This document shows, in pieces, positions 47,311 through 56,239 of a DNA stretch of 64,000 nt. The first letter of the stretch is position 1, and each line of letters begins with the position of its first letter. The stretch is from positions 496,001 to 560,000 of the forward strand of contig NZ_CP137891.1 of the NCBI RefSeq assembly GCF_033547075.1, in the 5' to 3' direction. Source of the stretch: Flavobacterium ardleyense. GTDB lineage: Bacteria > Bacteroidota > Bacteroidia > Flavobacteriales > Flavobacteriaceae. The notes beneath the pieces were generated by a model that worked only from the letters and a program-made list of their open reading frames with translations, made no database searches and was not told where the DNA came from. A program made the translations under genes and the position numbers.

Positions 47311-49215
47311 ATGAGAAAAGTTCTTTTATTAATTCTTTTACAAATGCCGTTTTCTACGCTTGTTGCACAAAAAGTAATGACCCCCGAGTTGCTGATGCAA
47401 ACCGCAAGAGTATCGCCTTTAGGAATCTCTAAAGATGGAAATAATGTAGTTTATAAAATATCGACTCCCGCAATTGAAGGCAATCGTCTTGATACACGGT
47501 TCTATTCTCAGCCAATTCTTTCAGGCGCAGCGGTAGAAATTTCAGATTACCAGCCACTTTTACATGATAAAAGCATCTCGCCAGACGGCAAATACACGGT
47601 TTATTTTCAGCAAGTAAAAACCGAGCAAATCACCGGTAATGATTATTATCCCGCGCTTAAACTTTCGAAAGTTCAAATATATGATGGCTTGAATTACCGT
47701 CATTGGGATAAGTGGAATATGGGCTTTAGAAACCACGTGTTTTACAAAAAAAACGAAAAAAGATCCAATCCAATTGATATTATGGAGGGTGAAAACTTCG
47801 ATTCGCCACAAATGCCTTTTGGTGGAGACGAAGATTTTTTATGGTCGCCAAATGGTAAAAGCATTTTATATGTTTCTAAAAAGAAAGCAGGTACAGACTA
47901 TGCAACTTCTACCAATACCGATATTTACGAATATAATTTAGAAACTAAAGAAACAATAAATCGTACTGAAGGAAATATGGGTTACGACACGCAACCAGCA
48001 TTTTCTCCACAAGGACATCTCACCTATCTTCAGATGAAGAGAGATGGTTATGAAGCAGACAAAAATGACATCATTGTCGATTTTATGGGTGTCAAAATGA
48101 ACCTTACCGCTCAGTGGGACGGAACAGTTGACAGTTTTAAATGGAGCGAAGATGGAAAGAAGATTTACTTTCTAGCTGCTGTTGATGGAACAAAACAACT
48201 TTTTGAAGTGAACTTCCCAGGAAAATCAAGAATTGCAGTTCACGTGAACCAACTTACAGATGGCTATTTTGATGTAAATGCAATCGTCGGATTTGCAAAA
48301 GGGAAGGTGATTGTATCAAGAACAGATATGAATCATGCTTCGGAAATTTATTCATATGATTTGAAGAAAAAATCTTGGAACCAGATTTCGAATGCAAATA
48401 AAGATATGTATGACGGAATGGCGATGAGCAAAACCGAAAAACGTTATGTTACTACCACAGATGGTAAAAAAATGCTGGTTTGGGTAATTCTTCCTCCAAA
48501 TTTTGACGCTAACAAAAAGTATCCAACTTTATTATATTGCCAAGGTGGACCACAATCTGCGCTAACTCAATTTTACTCTTTCCGTTGGAATTTTCAAGTA
48601 ATGGCTGCACAAGGTTATATCATTGTTGCACCAAATAGAAGAGGAATGCCAGGTCACGGAGTGGAATGGAATGAAGCGATTAGTAAAGATTGGGGTGGAC
48701 AAGTAATGGACGATTACTTATCTGCGATTGATGATGTATCAAAAGAAAAATACGTAGACAAAGACAGGCTTGGCGCAGTTGGAGCAAGTTATGGCGGCTA
48801 TTCTGTATTTTACCTTGCGGGAATTCATAACAACCGATTTAAAACATTTATCGCTCACGATGGAGTTTTTAACCTAAAGAGTATGTACGGAACAACTGAA
48901 GAAGTTTTCTTTAGCAACTGGGATTCGGGTGGAAACTACTGGGATAAAAATAATGCTATAGCTCAGAAAACATTTATGAAATTTGACCCAAGTAATTTGG
49001 TTGACAAATGGAATACTCCAATTTTGATTTATCAAGGAGGAACAGATTTTAGAGTGCCAATCGGACAAGGTCAAGAAGCTTTTCAAGCAGCCCAGCTGAT
49101 GGGAATTAAAAGTAGATTTGTTTACTTTCCAGAAGAAAATCATTGGGTTTTAAAACCACAAAATGCACTTGTATGGCAAGCAGAATATTTTAGATGGCTT
49201 AAAGAAACTTTGTAA
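47311..49215 (+). CDS. S9-family prolyl oligopeptidase, secreted
   Basis: A 634-residue exported serine peptidase with a signal peptide (to about residue 19, ending TLVAQ). The N-terminal part is a beta-propeller (about 40-380) with WSPNGKSILYVSKKK-type blades. The C-terminal alpha/beta-hydrolase domain has the nucleophile in VGASYGGYSVFYLAG (Gly-x-Ser-x-Gly-Gly), the Asp in YQGGTDFRVPIGQG and the His in FPEENHWVLK. The family cleaves short peptides, often after proline or as acyl- or dipeptidyl-aminopeptidases. The exact specificity is not set by these motifs. It acts in the periplasm or is surface-exposed. It is a monocistronic gene with a terminator. Confidence 0.9.
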   Translation: MRKVLLLILLQMPFSTLVAQKVMTPELLMQTARVSPLGISKDGNNVVYKISTPAIEGNRLDTRFYSQPILSGAAVEISDYQPLLHDKSISPDGKYTVYFQQVKTEQITGNDYYPALKLSKVQIYDGLNYRHWDKWNMGFRNHVFYKKNEKRSNPIDIMEGENFDSPQMPFGGDEDFLWSPNGKSILYVSKKKAGTDYATSTNTDIYEYNLETKETINRTEGNMGYDTQPAFSPQGHLTYLQMKRDGYEADKNDIIVDFMGVKMNLTAQWDGTVDSFKWSEDGKKIYFLAAVDGTKQLFEVNFPGKSRIAVHVNQLTDGYFDVNAIVGFAKGKVIVSRTDMNHASEIYSYDLKKKSWNQISNANKDMYDGMAMSKTEKRYVTTTDGKKMLVWVILPPNFDANKKYPTLLYCQGGPQSALTQFYSFRWNFQVMAAQGYIIVAPNRRGMPGHGVEWNEAISKDWGGQVMDDYLSAIDDVSKEKYVDKDRLGAVGASYGGYSVFYLAGIHNNRFKTFIAHDGVFNLKSMYGTTEEVFFSNWDSGGNYWDKNNAIAQKTFMKFDPSNLVDKWNTPILIYQGGTDFRVPIGQGQEAFQAAQLMGIKSRFVYFPEENHWVLKPQNALVWQAEYFRWLKETL

Positions 49216-49222
49216 TTTTATT

Positions 49223-49254
49223 AAAACCTCACTTTCAACAGTGAGGTTTTTTTT
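49223..49254 (+). terminator. Rho-independent terminator of the S9 peptidase
   Basis: aaaacctcact (49223-49233) pairs with agtgaggtttt (49240-49250), followed by a U-run. Confidence 0.9.
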
Positions 49255-49295
49255 GCTTTTAACAAATATTAAACGATGGCATTTTTGAAATCTTC

Positions 49296-49303
49296 TATCT
49301 TTG
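49296..49303 (+). promoter_or_regulatory. -7 element of the hybrid histidine kinase gene
   Basis: TATCTTTG ends 4 bases before the ATG at 49308. A TTG at the usual distance is missing. If used, the transcript would have almost no leader. Confidence 0.4.
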
Positions 49304-49307
49304 AAAA

Positions 49308-51749
49308 ATGAGTGCTAAAAAAAGTTACATTCCGCTAAAACTGCTATTGAGTTATATAGCGCTTGCGGCCCTAGTAGGTGTGGTAGCCTGGTTTTTGTAC
49401 TCAGAAAATACGCTTTTTACAAAAAATGAAAATAAGATAACTGTCGAAAATCAGAAGATTTTAAAAGTTAGCCAGCTGCTATCCAATATGTACAAAGCAG
49501 AGAGTTTTGTGCGAAGTACACTTCAATCTGATTCGAATGCAGAATTTAATAATTATACACAGCAGATTGATACGTTAAAAAACGAAATTGATTCGCTAAA
49601 AACTTTGACCAATAGCGATTACCAAAAGGTGTTACTTGATAGTGTCAAAATACTTCTTTCTCAGAAAACCGAGAATATCCGCCAATTGAAAATTATAAAA
49701 TCAAAAGGTACTGATGATCTCGCTATAAAAACAGCCCTGCAAAAGATTGACAAGATGGAAGGTCGATTGCGTAAACTAGAGATTGAAGATCTCTTTAAAA
49801 ATCCATCCAAACTACAAAGCAATCAACGACGCGTTTGGGAAAAATACGTCGAATACATCAATAGCAACGTTCCTAACGATAGCACGAATACTCTGAGTCA
49901 GAAGGCATTGGATTCTATGCTTACAGTATCAAAAAAGGCGCTGAAAGATGTTGTCCTTGCCACCGCAAGCAAAAAGGAATCTCTCGCCGTACAAGAACAA
50001 AAACTTCTAGATAACGAAATTCTTATCTCTGAGAAGCTCCGTCGAATTGTAAACATTCTAGAAAAAGAGCTGGTACAAAACATCACTATCAACACTGAAA
50101 ACCGCGAAAAAAGTCTTCAAAAAACCAATAAGATTGTTGCCTACGCCGCTTTGGTGGGTTTTGTCTTAACCATTTCGTTTTTAGTACTAATTTTAAATGA
50201 CTTTTCGAAATCACAATCGTACAAGAAACAATTAGAATCCGCGAATAGAGCTACTGAGAAACTACTTAAAAATCGCGAACAACTGATTGCCACGGTTAGT
50301 CACGATTTAAAAACACCTTTAAATACGATTCTTGGTTATACTGAATTGCTCAGCACTTCTGAATTATCTAAAAAACAACTCAACTACACTTCGAATATAA
50401 AAGGATCATCTGAATATATTTCCAAACTAGTTCAGGATTTACTAGATCTTACCCAAATTGAAGCAGGTAAAATTTCGATCGAAGCTTTGCCATTTTCACT
50501 TCGAAAATATATCGAAGAAGTGGCTACTAACATTCAAGCAATTTATCATACAAAACCCATCGAACTTGAGATTTATATTGACGAAAGTCTTGATGGATTA
50601 ATTGTTGGAGATTCATTTAGACTTCGACAAATATTAACCAATTTGATCGGAAATGCGTACAAATTCACCAACGAAGGAAGCATCAGAATCGAAGCTGCTG
50701 CAAATGAATTTCTGAAGACATTTACCATAAAAGTAATTGATACTGGAATCGGAATCGATCTCAGTAAACAGCAAATTATTTTTGAAGAATTCCGTCAAGC
50801 GGATGACAGCGTCGTGAAAAAATATGGCGGTAGCGGACTTGGTTTAACTATCTCCAAAAAGATGGCGGAACTTTTGGGTGGAAATCTACAACTTGAAAGT
50901 GAAGTTGGTGTTGGAAGTACGTTCGTTCTGATTTTTCCACTAATCAAATCTACAAAGATAGAAAAAGTCGAGGATTTAGTTCCGCTTTCTAGTCTAAACT
51001 TGACCGCGATTGTCGTTGATGATGACGAAGGATTACTCTCCTTAACTACGGAAGTTTTGCAAAACGCCAAAATAAAAGTCCTGAGTTTCAGCAATCCTCT
51101 ATTAGCATTGCAAGCAGCAAAAAACAACGATTTCGATTTTATAATTTCGGATATTCAGATGCCGATTATTGACGGTTTCAAACTTTTGAAATTGATTCAA
51201 ACTGACTCTGACAACAACTTTTCCGAACAGCCGACAATCGCCTTGACTGGAAGAACAGATTTGGCAGATTCAGAATACTACGATGCAGGTTTTACAAAAG
51301 TCGTAAAGAAACCGTATACCCCAAATGCGCTGCTAAATTGCATTTCCAAATTGTTCCAAGCACAGCAAAATGATTTAGAATTAACTTCGGAAACGATTGA
51401 TAACAAATCTTTTTATTTGGATGATCTCCGAGCTTTTACAGCTTCTGATGAGAATAAGTTGGTGGAGATTTTGAAGATATTTATCAATAAAAGCAGATTA
51501 AATTTAGAAGCACTTCAAACAGCTTATGAAGGTCGAGATGAAAATACAATATCGAACATTTGCCATCAAATGCAGCCAATGCTCAGACAACTGAGAGCAA
51601 CAAAAATTGCTAATCAATTATCGGAATACGAGAGAGAGCCAGCAAATATTTTTATAAATGCTGAAGGTTTTCCAAATATAAAAAATGAGATTTCGGACTT
51701 ATTAAATGAAATAGAAGACAGTGTTAATAATCCAGATCGTATTTCTTGA
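49308..51749 (+). CDS. Hybrid sensor histidine kinase with receiver and Hpt-like domains
   Basis: An 813-residue inner-membrane sensor. Two membrane helices (about 10-30 and 279-300) frame a helical, coiled-coil periplasmic sensor of about 245 residues with no recognised fold. The cytoplasmic part has a HisKA domain with H332 (ATVSHDLKTPLNT), an HATPase domain (N box LIGNAYKFTNEG, then DTGIGID and GGSGLGLTISKKMAELLGG), a receiver domain with D615 (FIISDIQMPIIDGF), and a C-terminal helical domain with H753 (NICHQMQPMLRQL) that resembles Hpt. All phosphorelay residues are present. It converges with the NtrC-type regulator gene with a 26-base 3' overlap. The two may form one pathway; this is inference from position. 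Confidence 0.88.
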   Translation: MSAKKSYIPLKLLLSYIALAALVGVVAWFLYSENTLFTKNENKITVENQKILKVSQLLSNMYKAESFVRSTLQSDSNAEFNNYTQQIDTLKNEIDSLKTLTNSDYQKVLLDSVKILLSQKTENIRQLKIIKSKGTDDLAIKTALQKIDKMEGRLRKLEIEDLFKNPSKLQSNQRRVWEKYVEYINSNVPNDSTNTLSQKALDSMLTVSKKALKDVVLATASKKESLAVQEQKLLDNEILISEKLRRIVNILEKELVQNITINTENREKSLQKTNKIVAYAALVGFVLTISFLVLILNDFSKSQSYKKQLESANRATEKLLKNREQLIATVSHDLKTPLNTILGYTELLSTSELSKKQLNYTSNIKGSSEYISKLVQDLLDLTQIEAGKISIEALPFSLRKYIEEVATNIQAIYHTKPIELEIYIDESLDGLIVGDSFRLRQILTNLIGNAYKFTNEGSIRIEAAANEFLKTFTIKVIDTGIGIDLSKQQIIFEEFRQADDSVVKKYGGSGLGLTISKKMAELLGGNLQLESEVGVGSTFVLIFPLIKSTKIEKVEDLVPLSSLNLTAIVVDDDEGLLSLTTEVLQNAKIKVLSFSNPLLALQAAKNNDFDFIISDIQMPIIDGFKLLKLIQTDSDNNFSEQPTIALTGRTDLADSEYYDAGFTKVVKKPYTPNALLNCISKLFQAQQNDLELTSETIDNKSFYLDDLRAFTASDENKLVEILKIFINKSRLNLEALQTAYEGRDENTISNICHQMQPMLRQLRATKIANQLSEYEREPANIFINAEGFPNIKNEISDLLNEIEDSVNNPDRIS

Positions 51750-53061
51750 TCTTATTATAAAGAGTCTTACGATTAATCTGCAGGAGTTTTGCTGCTTCAG
51801 ATTTGTTGTTGTTAGTCATTTCTAGCGCATTGATAAGCGCTGCTTTTTCGTTGTCGCTGATTGATATCAAATCATCCGAATCTGAAATTTCTATATCAAA
51901 TAGCTCTTGTGGTAAAACGGATGTTTCGATAAAATCACCTTTGCTCAATAAAGTCGCACGTTTAATCACGTTTTGCATTTCGCGTAGATTTCCAGGCCAT
52001 TTGTATCTCTGAAAAATCGCAATCGTTTCAGAAGAAAACCCTACGAGTTCTCTATTTAATTGCTCGTTTGATTTGTGCAGAAAGAATTCCGCAAAGACCA
52101 TTAAATCCGCCCCTCGATCACGTAAAGCGGGAGAAGAGATGGAAAATTCATTAATACGATGGTACAAATCTTCTCGAAAAGTTCCGTTCTTAACAGCTGT
52201 CCTTAAATCTTCGTTGGTAGCACAAATAACTCGAATATCTACCGCGATTTCTTTGTTACTTCCCACCGGTTTAATTTTCCGCTCTTGCAAAGCACGCAAA
52301 AGTTGTACTTGGTTTTCATACGATAAATTCCCTATTTCGTCCAGGAAAATTGTTCCACCATTCGCAGCTTCAAAATAGCCAATTTTGTCATTGACCGCTC
52401 CGGTGAAAGATCCTTTTTGATGTCCAAAGAATTCACTCGCCGCTAGATCTTTCGGAATTGTTCCGCAATCTACCGCTACAAATGCTTTGTTACTCCTAGA
52501 GCTTTTTTTGTGGATATTGGCAGCTATAACTTCCTTTCCAGTCCCACTTTCTCCAATTATTAATACCGAAATATCGGTAGGACCAACCAGATCAATATGT
52601 TCAGCTAGTTGTCTTGAAGTTTCAGAAACTCCTAAAACATATTCGGAATTAGATTTTTTATCGGTAGGTTTTGGTTGTTCATTTTTTGTTTCGGGAACTG
52701 TTTTGTCATTCAAGATCTTTGCAACGACAAGTAAAACTTCTTCAGGGTTAAGAGGTTTTGTAATATAATCTGAAGCGCCATTTTTAAGGGCTTTTACAGC
52801 CGTCGCGACATCAGAATAACCGGTCATAAGTATGACTGGAGTTGTTGGAAACTGCGTTAATAAATTTACCATCAAATCGATTCCGTCATCATCGGGCAAT
52901 CTCAAATCTGTTATAAATAAATCGAATGAGTGCTCCGCTGCTAACTCCTTCGCTGATTGAGCAGAATACGCTGTTTGCACGTCATAATGATTTCGCGTCA
53001 AAAAGGAAGATAACATTTTGCAAAAAGCAACATCGTCATCAATAACCAAAATTCTGTTCAT
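51724..53061 (-). CDS. Sigma-54-dependent response regulator (NtrC family)
   Basis: A 445-residue activator. A receiver domain (1-120) has the phospho-acceptor D52 (FITDLRLPDDDG). The AAA+ domain (about 145-370) has Walker A GESGTGK (170-176), the sigma-54 contact loop GSFTGA (217-222) in place of GAFTGA, and Walker B GGTIFLDEIG. The C-terminal Fis-type HTH (about 405-445) contains NNNKSEAAKLLQINRKTLYN. The Ala-to-Ser change in the contact loop is conservative. The target promoters are unknown; a sigma-54-like site precedes the next gene on this strand. It overlaps the kinase gene by 26 bases. Confidence 0.93.
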   Translation of the reverse strand: MNRILVIDDDVAFCKMLSSFLTRNHYDVQTAYSAQSAKELAAEHSFDLFITDLRLPDDDGIDLMVNLLTQFPTTPVILMTGYSDVATAVKALKNGASDYITKPLNPEEVLLVVAKILNDKTVPETKNEQPKPTDKKSNSEYVLGVSETSRQLAEHIDLVGPTDISVLIIGESGTGKEVIAANIHKKSSRSNKAFVAVDCGTIPKDLAASEFFGHQKGSFTGAVNDKIGYFEAANGGTIFLDEIGNLSYENQVQLLRALQERKIKPVGSNKEIAVDIRVICATNEDLRTAVKNGTFREDLYHRINEFSISSPALRDRGADLMVFAEFFLHKSNEQLNRELVGFSSETIAIFQRYKWPGNLREMQNVIKRATLLSKGDFIETSVLPQELFDIEISDSDDLISISDNEKAALINALEMTNNNKSEAAKLLQINRKTLYNKIKKYDLDY

Positions 53062-53202
53062 ATCTGCAATTAGAGTTTTTGCTAAATTAGAAATATTTAT
53101 AATCAGCTGCTCACAAAATATCGCTAAAAAAAAGGAGGAACTGCCATAGACAGTTCCCCCAATCCTAAAATAACTTACCCAAATTATTTAGTTTTCTACT
53201 TT

Positions 53203-53505
53203 TTATTTGTTAAGCCAAGTACCATTCGCATCTGCAAACAGTAATCCTCTTTGACCTTCAACTTCCACTTCTAGTTGATAATCTTTTTCCGTACCCACTG
53301 ATGCTTTATGCAAAATTGCAGTTGGATAAGCTTTTTTAAGAGCGTCAGTAATTACTGTTGGCACTTCACTAACTTGAATTTCTTTGTATTGTGCTTCTTG
53401 CTCCTGAGTTGTTTTTGCTTCACTACTTTTTGTCTGTGCATTCGCCGTTGGTGCAAAAGTTAATGATGCTATTAAAATGGTAACTGGTAGGATGAACTTT
53501 TTCAT
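53203..53505 (-). CDS. Small exported PepSY-like protein
   Basis: A 100-residue protein with a signal peptide (residues 1-23, ending TANAQ). The mature 75 residues contain one PepSY-like (beta-lactamase-inhibitor-like) unit: VSEVPTVITDALKKAYPTAI, then HKASVGTEKDYQLEVEVEG and a final GLLFADANGTWLNK. Such domains occur in periplasmic proteins of unclear function, sometimes linked to envelope sensing. It lies upstream of the NtrC-type regulator on the same strand, 141 bases before it, and has a possible sigma-54 site in its leader. Confidence 0.7.
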   Translation of the reverse strand: MKKFILPVTILIASLTFAPTANAQTKSSEAKTTQEQEAQYKEIQVSEVPTVITDALKKAYPTAILHKASVGTEKDYQLEVEVEGQRGLLFADANGTWLNK

Positions 53506-53558
53506 AATATTAAATTTTATAAATTATAATTGATTTTTTTGGTTGTTATATATCCTAT

Positions 53559-53574
53559 TGGGAAAATTGTGCCA
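53559..53574 (-). promoter_or_regulatory. Sigma-54-like -24/-12 site before the PepSY-like gene
   Basis: On the minus strand the sequence TGGCAC-AATTT-TCCCA has a perfect -24 element at the right spacing, but the -12 GC is replaced by CC. It would start transcription about 45 bases before the ATG. This is a partial match. Confidence 0.35.
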
Positions 53575-53718
53575 AACCACGACTGGCGGTCTATTCCTAT
53601 ATAATCTCTTTACCTATAGACTTTTGAGAACATTATTGCAAATGTCTACGTTTTCTAGAATGGGTAAATAGCGACTATAACTGTGTAAATTGTACACAAA
53701 TTAGATGGTCTGCTGAAA

Positions 53719-54017
53719 TAAATCCGCGCTATCGGGAATAGAAAAGTCGAAATAAGTGAAAATTGAAATAATAGAATAATAGAAATAAGCTAAATAAACT
53801 AAAACGCGAAAAGCCGAAATGTAATTCAATGAGAAATGTGATGCAGTTGGCGGGCACGGATTATAAATCTGCGCTATCGGATATCGGGCGATAGAAAAAT
53901 CGAAATAAGAGAATAATCGAAATAAGGTAAATAAACTAAAACGCGAAAAGCCGAAATTTTATTCAATGAGAAATGTGATGCAGTTGACGGGCACGGATTA
54001 TAAATCCGCGCTATCGG
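53719..54017. repeat. Tandem duplication of a ~140-base intergenic unit
   Basis: Unit 1 (53719-53864) and unit 2 (53865-54001) share aaatccgcgctatcgg at the start, then gaaataag, taaataaactaaaacgcgaa, aagccgaaat, attcaatgagaaatgtgatg cagttg and gcacggattataaat at the end. A third unit begins at 54002 and decays by 54017. The ends contain the palindrome ggattataaatcc. No gene is seen in 53506-54310. Confidence 0.7.
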
Positions 54018-54154
54018 AGTTGTATCTACCGCTGTATCCGGACTGAGTAAGTAAAGTCACGTTTTGGAAAGGAAGTTGAAAAAAATAGAATAATCGAAGG
54101 GATTAATATAAATAGGATAACTATTGGAGAAAAATTATTTCAAATTAGCAGAAG

Positions 54155-54238
54155 TGCCCTAGCCCTGATGGGAACGGCATCCTTTCTCGCCCTTTTTCTG
54201 GGCGAGAAAGATACAGTGGACAGCAGGAAATAGCTCCA
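54155..54238 (+). repeat. Variable-core hairpin element, copy E
   Basis: Left flank gtgccctagccctgatggga, then acggcatcc, to 54183. The core is a perfect 11-bp stem: ctttctcgccc (54183-54193) and gggcgagaaag (54201-54211). Right flank gatacagtggacagcaggaa, then atagctcc, to 54238. The flanks match copies C and D while the stem sequence does not. Confidence 0.65.
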
Positions 54239-54276
54239 AAAAAAGATTATAAATATAGTTGTGGAAATATACCTAT

Positions 54277-54304
54277 AAAAAAAGCCCCACTAAAAAGTGA
54301 GGCT
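54277..54304 (-). terminator. Terminator of accC and the fab cluster
   Basis: agccccact (54283-54291) pairs with agtgaggct (54296-54304) with one mismatch. On the minus strand a U-run follows. Confidence 0.7.
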
Positions 54305-54310
54305 AAAATT

Positions 54311-55657
54311 TTATTCTGGATCGTTCATTACAAAAGTATCCATAAATGCGGTGGTGTAATTTCCAGCCACATAAGCGGGATCGTCCATCAACTGTCTGTG
54401 AAATGGAATTGTTGTTTTAATACCTTCGATAACAAATTCGTCCAAAGCTCTTTTCATCTTATTAATCGCTTCTTCACGGGTTTGTGCAGAGGTAATTAAT
54501 TTTGCAATCATTGAGTCGTAATTTGGCGGAATTGTATAACCGGCGTAAACGTGCGTGTCCAAACGTACTCCGTGCCCACCTGGAGCATGAAGTGTGGTGA
54601 TTTTGCCCGGTGATGGTCTAAAATCGTGGTAAGGATCTTCGGCGTTGATACGACACTCAATCGCGTGTAGTTTTGGCGTGTAGTTTTTTCCAGAAATCGG
54701 AATACCTGCTGCGACCATAATTTGCTCGCGAATAAGATCATAATCAATTACCTGCTCTGTAATAGGGTGCTCTACTTGGATACGAGTATTCATTTCCATA
54801 AAGTAGAAATTTCTGTGCTTATCAACAAGAAATTCAATAGTACCGGCGCCTTCATACTTAATATATTCGGCTGCTTTTACAGCTGCTTCTCCCATTGCAT
54901 GACGCAATTCGTCAGTCATAAAAGGGGAAGGAGTTTCTTCGGTTAATTTTTGGTGGCGTCTTTGGATAGAGCAGTCACGTTCTGATAAGTGACACGCTTT
55001 ACCGTAAGAATCTCCAACAATTTGAATCTCGATATGACGAGGTTCTTCAATCAGCTTTTCAAGGTACATTCCGTCGTTTCCAAAAGCAGCTTTTGCTTCT
55101 TGACGTGCAGAGTCCCAAGCTTTTTGAATTTCTTCTTCTTTCCAAATTGCTCTCATTCCTTTACCTCCACCCCCTGCGGTTGCTTTGATAATTACTGGAA
55201 ATCCGAATTCTTTGGCTTGTTTTGTTAATTGTTCAACTGATTCTAACAGACCTTCAGATCCTGGGATAGTAGGAACACCGGCAGCCTTCATAGTTGCTTT
55301 GGCCGAAGCCTTATCACCCATTCTGTCAATCATCTCTGGAGAAGCACCGATAAATTTGATTCCGTGCTCACCACATATTTTCGAAAATTTTGCATTTTCT
55401 GAAAGAAATCCGTAACCTGGATGTATGGCGTCTGCGTTAGTAATTTCGGCAGCAGCAATAATATTTGACATCTTCAAGTAGGATAAATTACTTGGCGGAG
55501 GCCCGATACAAACCGCTTCGTCTGCAAAGCGAACGTGCAAACTTTCGGCATCTGCTGTAGAGTAAACCGCTACAGTTTTGATACCCATCTCGCGACAGGT
55601 TCTAATAATACGAAGTGCAATTTCACCCCGATTTGCAATAAGAATTTTTTTAAACAT
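54311..55657 (-). CDS. accC: Biotin carboxylase subunit of acetyl-CoA carboxylase
   Basis: A 448-residue ATP-grasp enzyme that carboxylates the biotin on AccB, the first step of malonyl-CoA synthesis. The N-terminal domain starts [19 protein letters not shown]. The ATP loop is [14 protein letters not shown], and [16 protein letters not shown] and [17 protein letters not shown] carry catalytic and metal residues. The length is that of AccC. Propionyl- or other acyl-CoA carboxylase subunits are usually longer. It follows accB after 74 bases and ends the cluster. Confidence 0.96.
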   Translation of the reverse strand: MFKKILIANRGEIALRIIRTCREMGIKTVAVYSTADAESLHVRFADEAVCIGPPPSNLSYLKMSNIIAAAEITNADAIHPGYGFLSENAKFSKICGEHGIKFIGASPEMIDRMGDKASAKATMKAAGVPTIPGSEGLLESVEQLTKQAKEFGFPVIIKATAGGGGKGMRAIWKEEEIQKAWDSARQEAKAAFGNDGMYLEKLIEEPRHIEIQIVGDSYGKACHLSERDCSIQRRHQKLTEETPSPFMTDELRHAMGEAAVKAAEYIKYEGAGTIEFLVDKHRNFYFMEMNTRIQVEHPITEQVIDYDLIREQIMVAAGIPISGKNYTPKLHAIECRINAEDPYHDFRPSPGKITTLHAPGGHGVRLDTHVYAGYTIPPNYDSMIAKLITSAQTREEAINKMKRALDEFVIEGIKTTIPFHRQLMDDPAYVAGNYTTAFMDTFVMNDPE

Positions 55658-55731
55658 CCTTTATAATTTGAAAAATTAGACAAATTGAAATTTAAAAGGG
55701 CAGTTAATAACTACCATTTTTCTACTTCAAA

Positions 55732-56217
55732 TTAAGACGGATCTACTAAAAATAAAGGCTGATCAAATTCAACTGGAGATGAATCATCTACAAGAACTTT
55801 AACGATTTTGCCTGAAATTTCAGATTCTATTTCGTTAAACAATTTCATAGCTTCAATTACACAAAGAACATCGCCTTTTGCAATTGTAGTTCCAACTTCA
55901 ACGAATACAGGCTTGTCTGGAGATGGTTTTCTGTACAAAGTTCCAATAATAGGTGACTTGATGGTCACGTATTTTGAATCAACATCGCTAACTGCTGCAT
56001 CGGCTACTGGTGCAACTGGCGTTGGCATAACTGGTTGCGGAGTTCCTGCAGTAGGAAATGCCGGGTTCATAGGAGCTTGAAGATAAGTGTACTCAGGAGC
56101 ACTTGCTTCGTTTGTAGTCTTGATTGTAATTTTAAAATCATCTGTTTCAAGCTTCACTTCTGTAGCGCCAGACTTAGCAACAAATTTTATTAAATTTTGT
56201 ATTTCTCTGATATCCAT
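55732..56217 (-). CDS. accB: Biotin carboxyl carrier protein of acetyl-CoA carboxylase
   Basis: A 161-residue protein with an N-terminal helical region (MDIREIQNLIKFVAKSGATE), a Pro/Ala-rich linker (about 45-85), and a C-terminal biotinyl domain (about 85-161). The biotinylated lysine is in CVIEAMKLFNEIESEISGKI. It carries CO2 from AccC to the carboxyltransferase. It lies between fabH and accC in the same orientation. Confidence 0.96.
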   Translation of the reverse strand: MDIREIQNLIKFVAKSGATEVKLETDDFKITIKTTNEASAPEYTYLQAPMNPAFPTAGTPQPVMPTPVAPVADAAVSDVDSKYVTIKSPIIGTLYRKPSPDKPVFVEVGTTIAKGDVLCVIEAMKLFNEIESEISGKIVKVLVDDSSPVEFDQPLFLVDPS

Positions 56218-56239
56218 GATCTATTTTTTTTATTTTAAA

